From positions 1-34,292 of the IMG/VR virus record IMGVR_UViG_3300025674_000178: a stretch of DNA of 34,292 bases; one strand, written 5' to 3'. A model generated the notes under the pieces. It saw only the letters and a program-made list of their open reading frames with translations, was not told where the DNA came from and did no database searches. The DNA is from a virus. This document shows positions 24,391 through 32,029 of the stretch, piece after piece. How positions within the stretch are numbered: position 1 is the stretch's first letter; the number at the start of each line of letters is the position of its first letter. A program made the position numbers and the translations under genes.

Positions 24391-25782
24391 ATGGCTTCGA
24401 TAGGAAAGTATGTAAGTAGTAATCAAGTAGAGACTACTCGAACTTGGCAAGGAATTCCTATTATTGTACTGACCAATGTAGAAACTGGTCAGGCAGAAGC
24501 TTTTATCAATGAAGGAATATTTGGAAATACAAAAATTGCCGAGGTTGGGGCAAATAATCAGTGGTCTTTGTCAAATCCAGATGATTTGGCAAAGAGACTA
24601 ACAAATAAAACAGGAACCACATATACATCCTCAACAGCAACTAGAGAATTTTTCTTAACGGGCGCTCCAAGATTCAATGAAGATAGGGGAACCGTAATCA
24701 ATCAAAACTCACCATATAATACAAGAACTTACCTAGCAACGAAACCAAATCCAGTTCCAAATGTAATTGATCCAAGAACAGGAATACAATCTACACAAAC
24801 CCAACAAACTCAACAACAAACTCAACAACAATCTCAAACAGCAGCATCAACAGCAGGTGGATCGGTACCAATAGATCCAGAATATCTTGACATAAATCCA
24901 ATACAGGGATCTGCAGAAGTTAAAAAATATGGAACTTTATATTATCCACTGAATAGAAGAAATCCCAATAACTATGATTATCTAAAAGTAACTGCAATCC
25001 AATTAACGCAAACTGGATTAAGAACTACTGCAGAAAGTTTTAATGTAGTATCTGTTCAAGAAAGATCTAGGGAAATATTGGGACAAATATTCTTACCAAT
25101 GCAACCAGGAATTTCTGATACTAATGGAGTTTCTTGGAATGAAGACTCGTTAAATCCATTCCAAGCAGCTCTTGGTGGTGTTGCTGCAGAAGCAATTATG
25201 ACTGCAGGTTCTGGTGATGTAGTTAATGCAGCAAAAGGTCTTGTCCAAGGATTAATTAATACCGCAACAGGAATTGCTAATGAAAAAGGTATGCAAAAAT
25301 ATATCTCAGCATATTTTGCAGGTCAAGCTGTTGGGACAAATTTAGTCGCAAGAACAACGGGAGCAGTTCTAAATAATAACTTAGAATTACTATTCAATGG
25401 TCCAAAACTAAGATCATTTAGATATAGTTTTAGATTCACTCCAAGAGAAGAAGATGAGTCTATTATGATTAAAAAAATAATTAGACTTTTCAAAAGAGAA
25501 ATGGCTGCAAGTAAATCGGATACTGGTTTATTTTTAACAACCCCAAGTGTATTTGAATTGGAATATAAAACCTTCAATGATGAACCACATCCATTCTTAA
25601 ATAAAATTAAGAGATGTGCATTAACTGATATGTCAGTAAATTATACCCCAGATGGATCATATATGACATATCAAGATCGTTCAATGACTTCATATGATTT
25701 GCAACTCCAATTTAGTGAACTAGAACCAATTTATAAAGAAGATTATGATAATGGTCCTGGAAAAGATGGCATGGGTTACTAA
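24391..25782 (+). CDS. 48: gp48-like baseplate tail-tube cap (463 aa)
   Basis: The C-terminal half carries the gp48 pattern: KLRSFRYSFRFTPREEDESIMIKKIIRLFKREMAASK, then FLTTPSVFELEYKTFNDEPHPFLNKIKRCALTDMSVNYTPDGSYMTYQDRSMTSYDLQLQFSELEPI. This is the tube-like fold that caps the central hub and nucleates the tail tube in T4. An N-terminal domain (1-120) is joined by a Gln/Thr-rich linker (about 130-150, CAA-repeat coding). A GA-rich helical stretch (ALGGVAAEAIMTAGSGDVV) lies mid-protein. It is longer than T4 gp48 (about 364 aa) because of the linker and N-terminal domain. Confidence 0.82.
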   Translation: MASIGKYVSSNQVETTRTWQGIPIIVLTNVETGQAEAFINEGIFGNTKIAEVGANNQWSLSNPDDLAKRLTNKTGTTYTSSTATREFFLTGAPRFNEDRGTVINQNSPYNTRTYLATKPNPVPNVIDPRTGIQSTQTQQTQQQTQQQSQTAASTAGGSVPIDPEYLDINPIQGSAEVKKYGTLYYPLNRRNPNNYDYLKVTAIQLTQTGLRTTAESFNVVSVQERSREILGQIFLPMQPGISDTNGVSWNEDSLNPFQAALGGVAAEAIMTAGSGDVVNAAKGLVQGLINTATGIANEKGMQKYISAYFAGQAVGTNLVARTTGAVLNNNLELLFNGPKLRSFRYSFRFTPREEDESIMIKKIIRLFKREMAASKSDTGLFLTTPSVFELEYKTFNDEPHPFLNKIKRCALTDMSVNYTPDGSYMTYQDRSMTSYDLQLQFSELEPIYKEDYDNGPGKDGMGY

Positions 25783-25784
25783 AA

Positions 25785-26456
25785 ATGACAAAACCTTATT
25801 TTAGACAAGTTCCAAACTTAGATTACGTCAGCAGAACTGCCGAAAATAAGGCAATCTCTGATTATATTCCCGTAAAGAACCTATTCAAAAAAGGAAAACT
25901 TCGTGAAGATATTTTTGGAAATCTTAACTTCTTTACGAAATACAAAATTGTAGGTGATGAAAGACCAGATAATGTTGCATATAAAATCTATAATGACGAA
26001 ACTCTTGATTGGGTGGTTCTTTTATCAAATAATATTCTGAATGTTCAGACTGAATGGCCTTTATCACAAACTTCATTTGATACTGTAATGCTTGAAAAAT
26101 ATGAATCTTATGCCAATCTAAATGCAACTCATCATTATGAAACTGTAGAAGTTAAAAATAATGCGGGTGCCATCATAATCCCACAAGGTCTTCAAGTTCC
26201 TCAAAATTACAGTGTTACTTATTACGATGCATCTCTTGGTGTTGAAGTAACCAAAACTAATATAACAAGAGAAGTGACGAATCTTCAGTATGAAGAAAAA
26301 ATTGAAAATGATAAGAGAAATATATTCATTCTCAAACCACAATATTTAAATATCATCTTCAATGATCTTGATGATATCATGCCATACAAAAAAGGTAGCA
26401 CTCAATATGTGAATGCTACCCTTAAGAGAGGAGATAATATCAGATTATTTGAGTAG
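25785..26456 (+). CDS. 53: gp53 baseplate wedge protein (223 aa)
   Basis: KYKIVGDERPDNVAYKIYNDETLDWVVLLSNNILNVQTEWPLS (residues ~47-90) matches the core of T4 gp53 (Y.I.G..RP..LA..IY.....YWV.L..N). The N-terminus MTKPYFRQVPNLDYVSRTAENKAISDYIPVKNLFKKGKLRED is typical of the cyanophage version. It starts 2 bp after gp48. Its last 17 bp overlap the 3' end of the convergent homing endonuclease gene, suggesting that the endonuclease arrived by insertion at the gene boundary. Confidence 0.88.
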   Translation: MTKPYFRQVPNLDYVSRTAENKAISDYIPVKNLFKKGKLREDIFGNLNFFTKYKIVGDERPDNVAYKIYNDETLDWVVLLSNNILNVQTEWPLSQTSFDTVMLEKYESYANLNATHHYETVEVKNNAGAIIIPQGLQVPQNYSVTYYDASLGVEVTKTNITREVTNLQYEEKIENDKRNIFILKPQYLNIIFNDLDDIMPYKKGSTQYVNATLKRGDNIRLFE

Positions 26457-26958
26457 ATTTTTTATTCCAAGGAACTCTACCCCTAGTAGATTCACTGATT
26501 TTTCTCTTAGTTTCTTCGGAATGTTTTTTTCCAGGTTTTCCTTTTCTTTCTTGTTGAATCCTTTTAAGTCTTTCCACACCCTCAGGAGTTTGTCTTGGTT
26601 TTCCTTTATTAGATTCTCCGATTTTTCTTTTATGACTTTCACTAAGTTTTTTGCCCTTTAAAGAGGCACACATTTTTCTTCGTTCTTCATCCATAAGAAT
26701 ACCAGGAACTCCTTCACCACCATTAGTTTTGTTATGAAGAATACCAGTTCTTAAATCTTTTCTACCAAACACAAAAATCATATAGATTTCGTGTTTAAAT
26801 GCTTGTTCTTCATTAAGGTTCTTCTTTAGAAATATTCTTCTACTTATTTCTGGTGGATAAAACCCACTATGTTTTTGATGGATTCTATTTCCTTTACCTT
26901 TGCCAATGTAATAAGGGGTTCCATCTTCACGCAAATATGCGTAAGTGTAGTATTCCAT
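26440..26958 (-). CDS. GIY-YIG homing endonuclease with NUMOD3 repeats (172 aa)
   Basis: The N-terminal nuclease has the degenerate GIY-YIG motif YTYAYLREDGTPYYIGKGKGNR (4-24), with Arg and His following. HEIYMIFVFG (56-65) supplies the conserved Glu (E57), and KTNGGEG (77-83) closes the domain. Two NUMOD3 DNA-binding repeats follow: SLKGKKLSESHKRKIGESNKGK (99-120) and RKGKPGKKHSEETKRKISESTRG (138-160). This matches T4 SegE/I-TevI-like free-standing endonucleases. It lies between gp32 and the convergent gp53. A consensus late promoter inside an inverted repeat precedes it, so it is probably silent until late infection. Confidence 0.9.
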   Translation of the reverse strand: MEYYTYAYLREDGTPYYIGKGKGNRIHQKHSGFYPPEISRRIFLKKNLNEEQAFKHEIYMIFVFGRKDLRTGILHNKTNGGEGVPGILMDEERRKMCASLKGKKLSESHKRKIGESNKGKPRQTPEGVERLKRIQQERKGKPGKKHSEETKRKISESTRGRVPWNKKSTQII

Positions 26959-26983
26959 AGTTCTACTCTGTAAGTCGCAGTAC

Positions 26984-26991
26984 TATTTATA
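26984..26991 (-). promoter_or_regulatory. Consensus late promoter TATAAATA for the GIY-YIG gene
   Basis: An exact TATAAATA on the minus strand, 25 bp upstream of the start codon and inside the inverted repeat. The expected start, near 26978, falls within the proximal arm, so late mRNA cannot form the long hairpin. Confidence 0.82.
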
Positions 26992-26994
26992 CAA

Positions 26995-27019
26995 GAAAAG
27001 GTGCCTAAAGCACCTTTTC
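26995..27019 (-). terminator. gp32 intrinsic terminator
   Basis: GAAAAGGTGC-TTTAG-GCACCTTTTC on the minus strand: a perfect 10-bp stem with a 5-nt loop, 31 bp after the gp32 stop. The T-rich 3' arm serves in place of a separate long U tract. Confidence 0.75.
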
Positions 27020-27050
27020 CACCCATAATGCGACTTACAGGTTTATCTAT

Positions 27051-27986
27051 TTAGTCGTTGGCAAGACGAGAAAAATATGTCAGAGCATCATCTTCATCTT
27101 CATCAGGAGTCTCAATCTTGGGAAGTGAAGGAGACTTGCTGCGAGCAAAAGACTGCTCCAATTCTGCAATCACTTCTTCTTCCTTAGAAGGAGTTTGTGC
27201 ATAAGAATCGTAATCATCTTCTTGCTCCTGGACTGCCTCACGAGCAGACTTCTGACCAAGAACATACTTCAGACGCTTTTCAAGATCTTCATAGGACTTG
27301 AATTGATCAGGAGCAACAATTGCGGAAAGAGAATACTCTTTCTTCCAGATTGCTTCCAGAGCATCATCATCATCCAGAAGAGGACCAGAACGATCAAACT
27401 CAGATTTATCGTAGTTCCAATAACCTTCAACCTTACGGATCTTCAGTCGGAAGTTTGCACCACCCCAGAAGTCGAAAGGATTGATTGGTTCTTCATCTTC
27501 AAACTCAGGTTGCATAGCATTCAAGATCTTATCAAAGATCTTTTTACCAAACTTAAAGAGAAAGACTTTACCTTCGTTCTCGGGATGTGCAGGATCTTTT
27601 ACAACATAGATGTTGCTGTAGTAAGACAGTTTACGCTTCTGCCTACGAACAGTTTCCTTATCTTTCTCACTACCACTATTCCACAGTTCACGATTGTGCT
27701 CGGAAACGGGATCTTTTTGACCAATAGTGGTCAGTGAGTTTTCAATGTACCAACCACCAGGACCTTGGAAAGCATGTGCATACATCTTTACCCAAGGAAG
27801 TTCTTCACCTTCAGGTGCTGGGAGAAAACGAATGATGGCAGAACCAACACCAGTCTTGTCCATTTCAGGTTTCCAGAAACGGTCATCTGGTCCACCACCA
27901 CTGGTGCTCATTTTCTCTACTTCTTTCACCAGTTTTTCGGTGAGAGAACCAAGTTTGGATTGCTTTTTCAGATTTTCGAAAGACAT
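27051..27986 (-). CDS. 32: gp32 single-stranded DNA-binding protein (311 aa)
   Basis: The N-terminal MSFENLKKQSKLGSLTEKLVKEVEK has the basic LAST-like cooperativity segment. The core has DDRFWKPEMDKTGVGSAIIRFLPAPEGEELPWVKMYAHAFQGPGGWYIENSLTTIGQKDPVSEHNRELW and YYSNIYVVKDPAHPENEGKVFLFKFGKKIFDKI, the T4 gp32 fold. The end is an acidic tail (TPDEDEDDALTYFSRLAND) that in T4 binds replication partners. The protein contains no Cys, so the T4 zinc site (three Cys, one His) is absent. GAGG precedes the start. It coats ssDNA in replication and recombination and works with gp59, encoded just upstream. Confidence 0.93.
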   Translation of the reverse strand: MSFENLKKQSKLGSLTEKLVKEVEKMSTSGGGPDDRFWKPEMDKTGVGSAIIRFLPAPEGEELPWVKMYAHAFQGPGGWYIENSLTTIGQKDPVSEHNRELWNSGSEKDKETVRRQKRKLSYYSNIYVVKDPAHPENEGKVFLFKFGKKIFDKILNAMQPEFEDEEPINPFDFWGGANFRLKIRKVEGYWNYDKSEFDRSGPLLDDDDALEAIWKKEYSLSAIVAPDQFKSYEDLEKRLKYVLGQKSAREAVQEQEDDYDSYAQTPSKEEEVIAELEQSFARSKSPSLPKIETPDEDEDDALTYFSRLAND

Positions 27987-28034
27987 TTGTATACCTCGGA
28001 TTTTTTATATTTGGCCTGTGTGTACCCCATCAGT

Positions 28035-28379
28035 CTACATGTCGGAACCAGTATTGTCAATACGTTCCTTCATAGTCTCAAGAAGTTGAGTCATGTTGTT
28101 GAATATGACATTCATATCCACATGAGGAGGAAGTCCCATCATTCTTGCAGATTCCTGAATTCTTTCTTTCATTTTGACTGCTTCAGGGTCATCAGAAAGT
28201 TTCAGTCTCGTATAAAGAATTTGCTGTTTATTCAACAGTTTTTCAAGGAGAGCAACATGAAATAACTTTTCCTCCTTAGTCATGCGAGGAAACTCAAATA
28301 CATTTCTGTAAATGTCCTCTTGAAGATCAGAAATTTCAGCCATCTCTGCACGGACAACTTCAGAATCAAAAAAACTCAT
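28035..28379 (-). CDS. DUF1825-like conserved protein (114 aa)
   Basis: MSFFDSEVVRAEMAEISDLQEDIYRNVFEFPRMTKEEKLFHVALLEKLLNKQQILYTRLKLSDDPEAVKMKERIQESARMMGLPPHVDMNVIFNNMTQLLETMKERID. All-helical; resembles DUF1825 proteins of cyanobacteria and cyanophages (FFDSEVV...; LSDDPEA; MG.P...D...F..M...L..M). Function unknown. It overlaps the gp59 stop by 4 bp (ATGA) and precedes gp32, so it is co-expressed with the replication genes. A replication accessory role is inference. Confidence 0.8.
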   Translation of the reverse strand: MSFFDSEVVRAEMAEISDLQEDIYRNVFEFPRMTKEEKLFHVALLEKLLNKQQILYTRLKLSDDPEAVKMKERIQESARMMGLPPHVDMNVIFNNMTQLLETMKERIDNTGSDM

Positions 28380-28966
28380 GTTCCTCCAACAACTTGCTTG
28401 AGTATTTTCTTGTAATGGAATACATCTATATGTAGGAAAGGAGAATATTTTTTAATTCTTAGACTTACGGTTTCCCACACAGGATCTTTCAGTTTTTTAT
28501 CAAAGTTTTTCCCGAACAGGAAAATCTTATCGTATATTACCATAGTTTCCAGGCTAATTTTACCAATCAGGAAACTCTTTAGAAGTAATGGATGTCCTTT
28601 AGAACAATCAAAAACTTCTTCAAATTTATTATCAAATAGTTGCTGAGATTCTTCCTTAAACAAATAAGAAAGAGATTGTATTCTTTTCTGCCAAGACTTA
28701 TATCTAGTCTCACCTTCTTTAATCATCTCACCAATCCACAGTGTTTGTGGGTCTGAGCATGATGTAAAGTTAGCAACAAAAAAATCTACTACTTCTTTAT
28801 CTTCCTTTTGTCTTGATAGTTTTTCAAACCAATACCTATCACGTCGTTTATAGAAAGATTGAAGAGATGCACGACTCTTACCTTGATACTTGTAATAATC
28901 ATAAGAATCTTTCGTAAAGTGATTCTTCAAAGCAAGATAAGTTTTATAAGTATCAAATGGCACCAT
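28376..28966 (-). CDS. 59: gp59 helicase loader (196 aa)
   Basis: MVPFDTYKTYLALKNHFTKDSYDYYKYQGKSRASLQSFYKRRDRYWFEKLSRQK parallels T4 gp59 (YKLYL..K.H....YD..KYN......YQKRRDKYFFQKLS). It continues FFVANFTSCSDPQTLWIGEM and ends with HYKKILKQVVGG. Length (196 vs 217 in T4) and all-helical character agree. In T4, gp59 loads the gp41 helicase onto gp32-coated forks. The neighbours gp32 and gp33 are the same as in T4. No good ribosome site is seen before ATG. Confidence 0.87.
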   Translation of the reverse strand: MVPFDTYKTYLALKNHFTKDSYDYYKYQGKSRASLQSFYKRRDRYWFEKLSRQKEDKEVVDFFVANFTSCSDPQTLWIGEMIKEGETRYKSWQKRIQSLSYLFKEESQQLFDNKFEEVFDCSKGHPLLLKSFLIGKISLETMVIYDKIFLFGKNFDKKLKDPVWETVSLRIKKYSPFLHIDVFHYKKILKQVVGGT

Positions 28967-29021
28967 TCAAAAAAAGTAATATGGGAAATTTTTGCCGGGA
29001 TTTTTTTCGACCAAAAATGGA

Positions 29022-29279
29022 TTAAAAGATCAATTTTGCTCTGGAGGTCTTCTTAAGGAAGTTCAACTCCATTGCTTCATACTTAATCTTTTCCTTGAGT
29101 GGTTTGGAAATAAGTTTCGGAACAGACTCAACATCAATACTATTCTTTTCACAGAAGTGAATGATAGCATCAATGTAGTTCATATCTTCATTATGTTGCA
29201 CGAGATTCTCAATCTCCTGGGCAAATCGAGAAGGACAGAAAAACTTATTCTCTAGTGCTTTTTCTAATTCATTCTCCAT
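29022..29279 (-). CDS. 33: gp33 late-transcription co-activator (85 aa)
   Basis: MENELEKALENKFFCPSRFAQEIENLVQHNEDMNYIDAIIHFCEKNSIDVESVPKLISKPLKEKIKYEAMELNFLKK parallels T4 gp33: the E.IE..V.....YI.A....CE.N.I....V.KLI...L..K...EA...N.L core contacts the RNA polymerase beta flap. With gp55 and the clamp it activates T4-type late promoters, which fits the late boxes in this window. ATG 29279 is preferred (AGG 4 nt upstream); a TTG at 29303 with GAGG 8 nt upstream would add eight residues. A host-type promoter lies at 29325-29353. Confidence 0.85.
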   Translation of the reverse strand: MENELEKALENKFFCPSRFAQEIENLVQHNEDMNYIDAIIHFCEKNSIDVESVPKLISKPLKEKIKYEAMELNFLKKTSRAKLIF

Positions 29280-29324
29280 TTGACCTAACACTGTGATGTA
29301 CAATCTTTTTCCTCAACTTTGTTC

Positions 29325-29353
29325 ATTCTAAAACATAAATTCAATATCGTCAA
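29325..29353 (-). promoter_or_regulatory. Sigma70-type promoter TTGACG-17-TAGAAT
   Basis: -35 TTGACG (29348-29353), 17-bp spacer, -10 TAGAAT (29325-29330). The TGA stop of the exonuclease gene (29352-29350) lies within the -35. It would drive gp33, gp59, the DUF1825-like gene and gp32. Confidence 0.6.
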
Positions 29354-30015
29354 GAAGTCTTATCGTTGACGAACTTTTTAATATATTGTGTCAACATTCT
29401 GATGTATTTTGCTTTATCTCGTTCTTCATATACTTCCACTTCACCATTCTCGCAGGTCATAATAATCACGAACTTTTTAACAGAAAGTCCTGTGAGTTCA
29501 TGAAGCATACACGCATATGCACAACACTGAACGAAATATCCATCAATCCACTCTCGTGGTTTTGGTTGTTTGGAAGTCTTAAAATCTATGATTGAAAGTT
29601 CTCCATCAAACTCTGCGATACAATCTACAGTGCCAGCAACACCTAAGTATTGACTATAAAGAGAACCTTCAAGTGCATGGATATTATTTATGCGACTTAA
29701 TGCTGGTTTAGCAATCTTGAAAAGATGCTCTGAAATCGGTTGAACTTTTGGTAGTTCTTGATTTAATAAGTGATGTTCAATTAAAGTATGTGCATCAGTT
29801 CCACGACTAGTGGCTCTTTTAGTAACTCTATTTGCTTCTTCTTCACCAACTTTCTCACGCCACTTAGCAAACTTTTCTCTACTAAAGTGACTGATAACTG
29901 ATGTGATAGAAACAAACTTTTGGAGTTCATTGTTGTTTGGAACTTTGTAATAACGAACTCCATCAATCATTTCCCTCTCAAGAGAGGGAAGATTCAATTC
30001 AACATGATTAAACAT
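29350..30015 (-). CDS. RecB/Cas4-type PD-(D/E)XK exonuclease (221 aa)
   Basis: Motifs: SVISHFSREKFAKWREKVGEEEANRVTKRATSRGTDAHTLIEH (39-81, GTxxH), E116 in ALEGSLYSQYLGVAGTVDCIAEF (D131), SIIDFKTSKQPK (D144, K146) and YFVQCCAYACML (Q163, Y167). These are the RecB-nuclease motifs in correct order, giving an Mg-dependent DNA exonuclease. The family is common in cyanophages next to phoH and gp33, possibly for host DNA recycling or recombination; in T4 the corresponding slot has different nucleases. ATG overlaps the phoH stop (TGATG). Confidence 0.87.
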   Translation of the reverse strand: MFNHVELNLPSLEREMIDGVRYYKVPNNNELQKFVSITSVISHFSREKFAKWREKVGEEEANRVTKRATSRGTDAHTLIEHHLLNQELPKVQPISEHLFKIAKPALSRINNIHALEGSLYSQYLGVAGTVDCIAEFDGELSIIDFKTSKQPKPREWIDGYFVQCCAYACMLHELTGLSVKKFVIIMTCENGEVEVYEERDKAKYIRMLTQYIKKFVNDKTS

Positions 30016-30764
30016 CAGAGATTCAATTCCATTTTAGCAACAAGATATTCCTTACAGAGACCAGAACGAACAATATCTTCTACACCAAATTCAATCATAG
30101 ACATCGAAGGCATTACTCGAAGAATCCTCATGAAGTCAACGATACCATTACGCTCATTTGTTTTCACAAGGTCTGACTGAGTAGCATCACCACAGAACAT
30201 AATCTTTGAGTTCTCACCAACACGGGTAATGATACTATCAAGTTCATGGAAGTTTAGGTTCTGGAATTCATCAACGATAATGATTGCGTTGTCCAGAGTA
30301 GTTCCACGAATAAAAGATGTGCTCCAGAAACTAATCGTACCTTGTGTTTTAAGATTTCCATAAAGCATTTCAAATGCAGAATCATCTGGCATTTCAAACA
30401 TATACTTCACCATATTCTTATAAGGAATCTGGTAAAGACTTGACTTATCTTCATGGTCTCCAGGAAGGAAACCAATTTCACGAGTTGCTACAAGAGAACG
30501 AACAAGATAAATCTTTTCATAAGGAGTTCTTTCATCCAGAACATCACGCAATGCATTATAAAGTGTGATGAATGTTTTGCCAGTTCCAGCAGCACCATAA
30601 GCAACAATATTTTGCTCTAGTTTATATGCTTTGAACAGTGCTTCTTGATTATCAGTCAACGGTTCAATCGTCTTCATGATATCAAGATTGATTGGTTTCT
30701 TTCGTTTCATTTGTCGATTACTCATTCCAAATGGTACTGGATTCGATGCTCTTTTACGTGCCAT
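30015..30764 (-). CDS. phoH: PhoH-like P-loop ATPase (249 aa)
   Basis: Walker A GAAGTGKT (57-64), KIYLVRSLVATREIGFLPGD (84-103), Walker B AIIIVDEFQNLN (160-171) and sensor FCGDATQSDLV (190-200) define a PhoH-family ATPase related to superfamily 1 helicases. The lysine-rich N-terminus (ARKRASNPV...MKRKKP) is short. phoH is a hallmark cargo gene of marine phages; despite the name, its link to phosphate stress in phages is not settled. It may supply an RNA or DNA helicase-like activity. No Pho box is recognisable in the 48-bp upstream gap. Confidence 0.9.
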   Translation of the reverse strand: MARKRASNPVPFGMSNRQMKRKKPINLDIMKTIEPLTDNQEALFKAYKLEQNIVAYGAAGTGKTFITLYNALRDVLDERTPYEKIYLVRSLVATREIGFLPGDHEDKSSLYQIPYKNMVKYMFEMPDDSAFEMLYGNLKTQGTISFWSTSFIRGTTLDNAIIIVDEFQNLNFHELDSIITRVGENSKIMFCGDATQSDLVKTNERNGIVDFMRILRVMPSMSMIEFGVEDIVRSGLCKEYLVAKMELNL

Positions 30765-30812
30765 ATATTAAATTTTGTTTAGGTGATTTGAAATTTTCAT
30801 AATGTGAATGGT

Positions 30813-31052
30813 TTAGATTTTTTTGATTTTTGATCCCGGCATTTTTTGAGCTCGTCCCAAAACATCGTTCCATGATGGGTGTTTATTAATTAATTTGTTT
30901 TGCCATTCTCCCACTTCACCAACGTTCATTTGTGTTGGAATTAGTGGTTTAAGGTGCGGATTTTCTTTGAGATATGGTTCTTTTTCTGCCATAAGCATCC
31001 ACTTTTCAAAGATTTCCCCCGTCTCAGTATCTTGAAATCTATAAGTTGGCAT
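30813..31052 (-). CDS. FmdB-like small protein without zinc cysteines (79 aa)
   Basis: Starts MPTYRFQDTETGEIFEKWMLMAEKEPYLKENPHLKPLIPTQMNVGEVGEWQNKLINKHPSWNDVLGRAQKMPGSKIKKI. MPTYxF...tGe.F is the opening of FmdB-type regulatory proteins, but the CxxC zinc ribbon is replaced by acidic/hydrophobic residues. The start was set at MPT (31052) on that basis; ATG 31061 would add three residues. No strong ribosome site fits either. It lies 24 bp after the late-promoter-like element near the thyX stop. Function unknown. Confidence 0.7.
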   Translation of the reverse strand: MPTYRFQDTETGEIFEKWMLMAEKEPYLKENPHLKPLIPTQMNVGEVGEWQNKLINKHPSWNDVLGRAQKMPGSKIKKI

Positions 31053-31076
31053 TTGTATCATTAATTGCGATGATGA

Positions 31077-31084
31077 TATTTATC
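31077..31084 (-). promoter_or_regulatory. T4-type late promoter GATAAATA at the thyX stop
   Basis: The minus strand reads CATGATAAATATCATC. The element overlaps the TGA of thyX (31085-31083) and lies about 25 bp before the FmdB-like gene. It could add late expression of the FmdB-like, phoH and exonuclease genes. Confidence 0.5.
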
Positions 31085-31847
31085 ATGGACTTAAACGAGC
31101 ACGATGTAACCTTTTTTCTTCATAATACTTCCACACATTTGGAGACCATTTTTGAAGGTGTGGAACAAACTGCTCACATAGTGATTGAATTTCGAGTTGA
31201 GCATCCATTTTTGCTCTCAAATCCATAATGTGAAGTACAGATCGAAGATTAAAAGAAACTACAAAATTTTGACGAATTGCTTGGGCAAGATAGTCACGAA
31301 TATGCTCTTCACACATTCCTTTTTCGTATTTTACTGCATATCGTTTACATCCTTCCAGGATGAAATTTAATTCATCCTGATAATCTTCTTGTGTCCAATC
31401 ATATTTTTTTCCATAACGATTAGTATAAAATCCAGGAGGACGAACATAAAAAACATCTTCCGGTTTTAGTTCTCCACTAGCAACTTTAATGACTCGTTTT
31501 CCAGTATATCGTTGAGATTGAACATCAAAACTTACACCTACTCTATGAGTCCTTGCTTGCATTGCAACGTTATGAACATACCCAGAGACCGAAAAGGTAA
31601 TTGCGGGGTGTTCTAGGGGTCCCCAGTGACCTTTCTCATTTGAAAGGAGTCTCTCTACAACCCATTCTCCACATTTTGATGGGGTAGGAATCTGTTGATT
31701 ATGAATGGGGGTTTCAGAATAATCACACTTTCCTGCTTGATAAATTACTTGTTCTGGAAGTGGATAGCACTGAAGCATTGCCACTTCAAGATTTTTATCC
31801 AGTTCCAAAAGATCTTTTGCTTTAATAGGTTTCATTTTTTCAATCAT
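31083..31847 (-). CDS. thyX: Flavin-dependent thymidylate synthase ThyX (254 aa)
   Basis: ThyX motifs: GPLEHPAITFSVSG (76-89) and the signature region MQARTHRVGVSFDVQSQRYTG (96-116). Here RTHR..SF...S.RY carries an inserted Thr relative to the usual RHR..S; S106 or S111 supplies the conserved Ser. QNFVVSFNLRSVLHIMDLRAKMDAQLEIQSL (204-234) forms the dUMP/FAD C-terminal part. It makes dTMP from dUMP using FAD, NADPH and methylene-tetrahydrofolate, feeding phage DNA synthesis. It overlaps the upstream 55-aa gene by 8 bp and is read from the strong promoter at 32030-32058. Confidence 0.93.
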   Translation of the reverse strand: MIEKMKPIKAKDLLELDKNLEVAMLQCYPLPEQVIYQAGKCDYSETPIHNQQIPTPSKCGEWVVERLLSNEKGHWGPLEHPAITFSVSGYVHNVAMQARTHRVGVSFDVQSQRYTGKRVIKVASGELKPEDVFYVRPPGFYTNRYGKKYDWTQEDYQDELNFILEGCKRYAVKYEKGMCEEHIRDYLAQAIRQNFVVSFNLRSVLHIMDLRAKMDAQLEIQSLCEQFVPHLQKWSPNVWKYYEEKRLHRARLSP

Positions 31848-32007
31848 CTAAATCACTATCCTCAAAGATTTCGTCATAGTCCGCAAGATGAGGAGCAATA
31901 TCCTCGTAGTTTAGGTAGGAATCAGTATCAGAATACACTTCAGACTTCAAACAGTCAACAAGAGATTCCAGGTTCCTTATGATTAACTTAAGCTTTTTTT
32001 TGTCCAT
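31840..32007 (-). CDS. Small acidic protein upstream of thyX, 55 aa
   Basis: The start chosen is ATG 32007 (MDKKKLKLIIRNLESLVDCLKSEVYSDTDSYLNYEDIAPHLADYDEIFEDSDLDD), with GAGG 10 nt upstream. The longer frame begins upstream inside the promoter. A basic helical N-terminus and a very acidic C-terminus (EDSDLDD); no known domain. It is the first gene after the promoter at 32030-32058 and overlaps thyX by 8 bp. The acidic tail could mimic DNA or bind a host protein, but this is speculation. Confidence 0.7.
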   Translation of the reverse strand: MDKKKLKLIIRNLESLVDCLKSEVYSDTDSYLNYEDIAPHLADYDEIFEDSDLDD

Positions 32008-32029
32008 CTCATTGAACCTCAACAAAGGT

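Larger units (their letters stand above)
26968..27040. repeat. 12-bp perfect inverted repeat enclosing gp32 terminator and endonuclease promoter
   Basis: CTGTAAGTCGCA (26968-26979) and its exact reverse complement (27029-27040). The 49 bp between them hold the gp32 terminator hairpin and a TATAAATA late promoter. The proximal arm ends 9 bp before the GIY-YIG start codon and touches its likely ribosome site. Confidence 0.88.

Noticed and set aside
24790-24845. Repeated CAA-rich tract that might be a CRISPR or regulatory repeat
   Set aside because: It is the in-frame Gln/Thr linker of gp48; no spacers or palindromes. No CRISPR array is present in the window.
27195-27737. 180-aa plus-strand open frame opposite gp32
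   Set aside because: gp32 is certain on the other strand, and the product has no recognisable features.
28032-28061. TTGACA-18-TAGACT upstream of gp32
   Set aside because: Weak -10 and suboptimal spacer inside the DUF1825-like gene; left uncalled though a gp32 promoter near here is plausible.
29386-29391. TTGACA on the minus strand within the exonuclease gene
   Set aside because: No -10-like hexamer 16-18 bp downstream.
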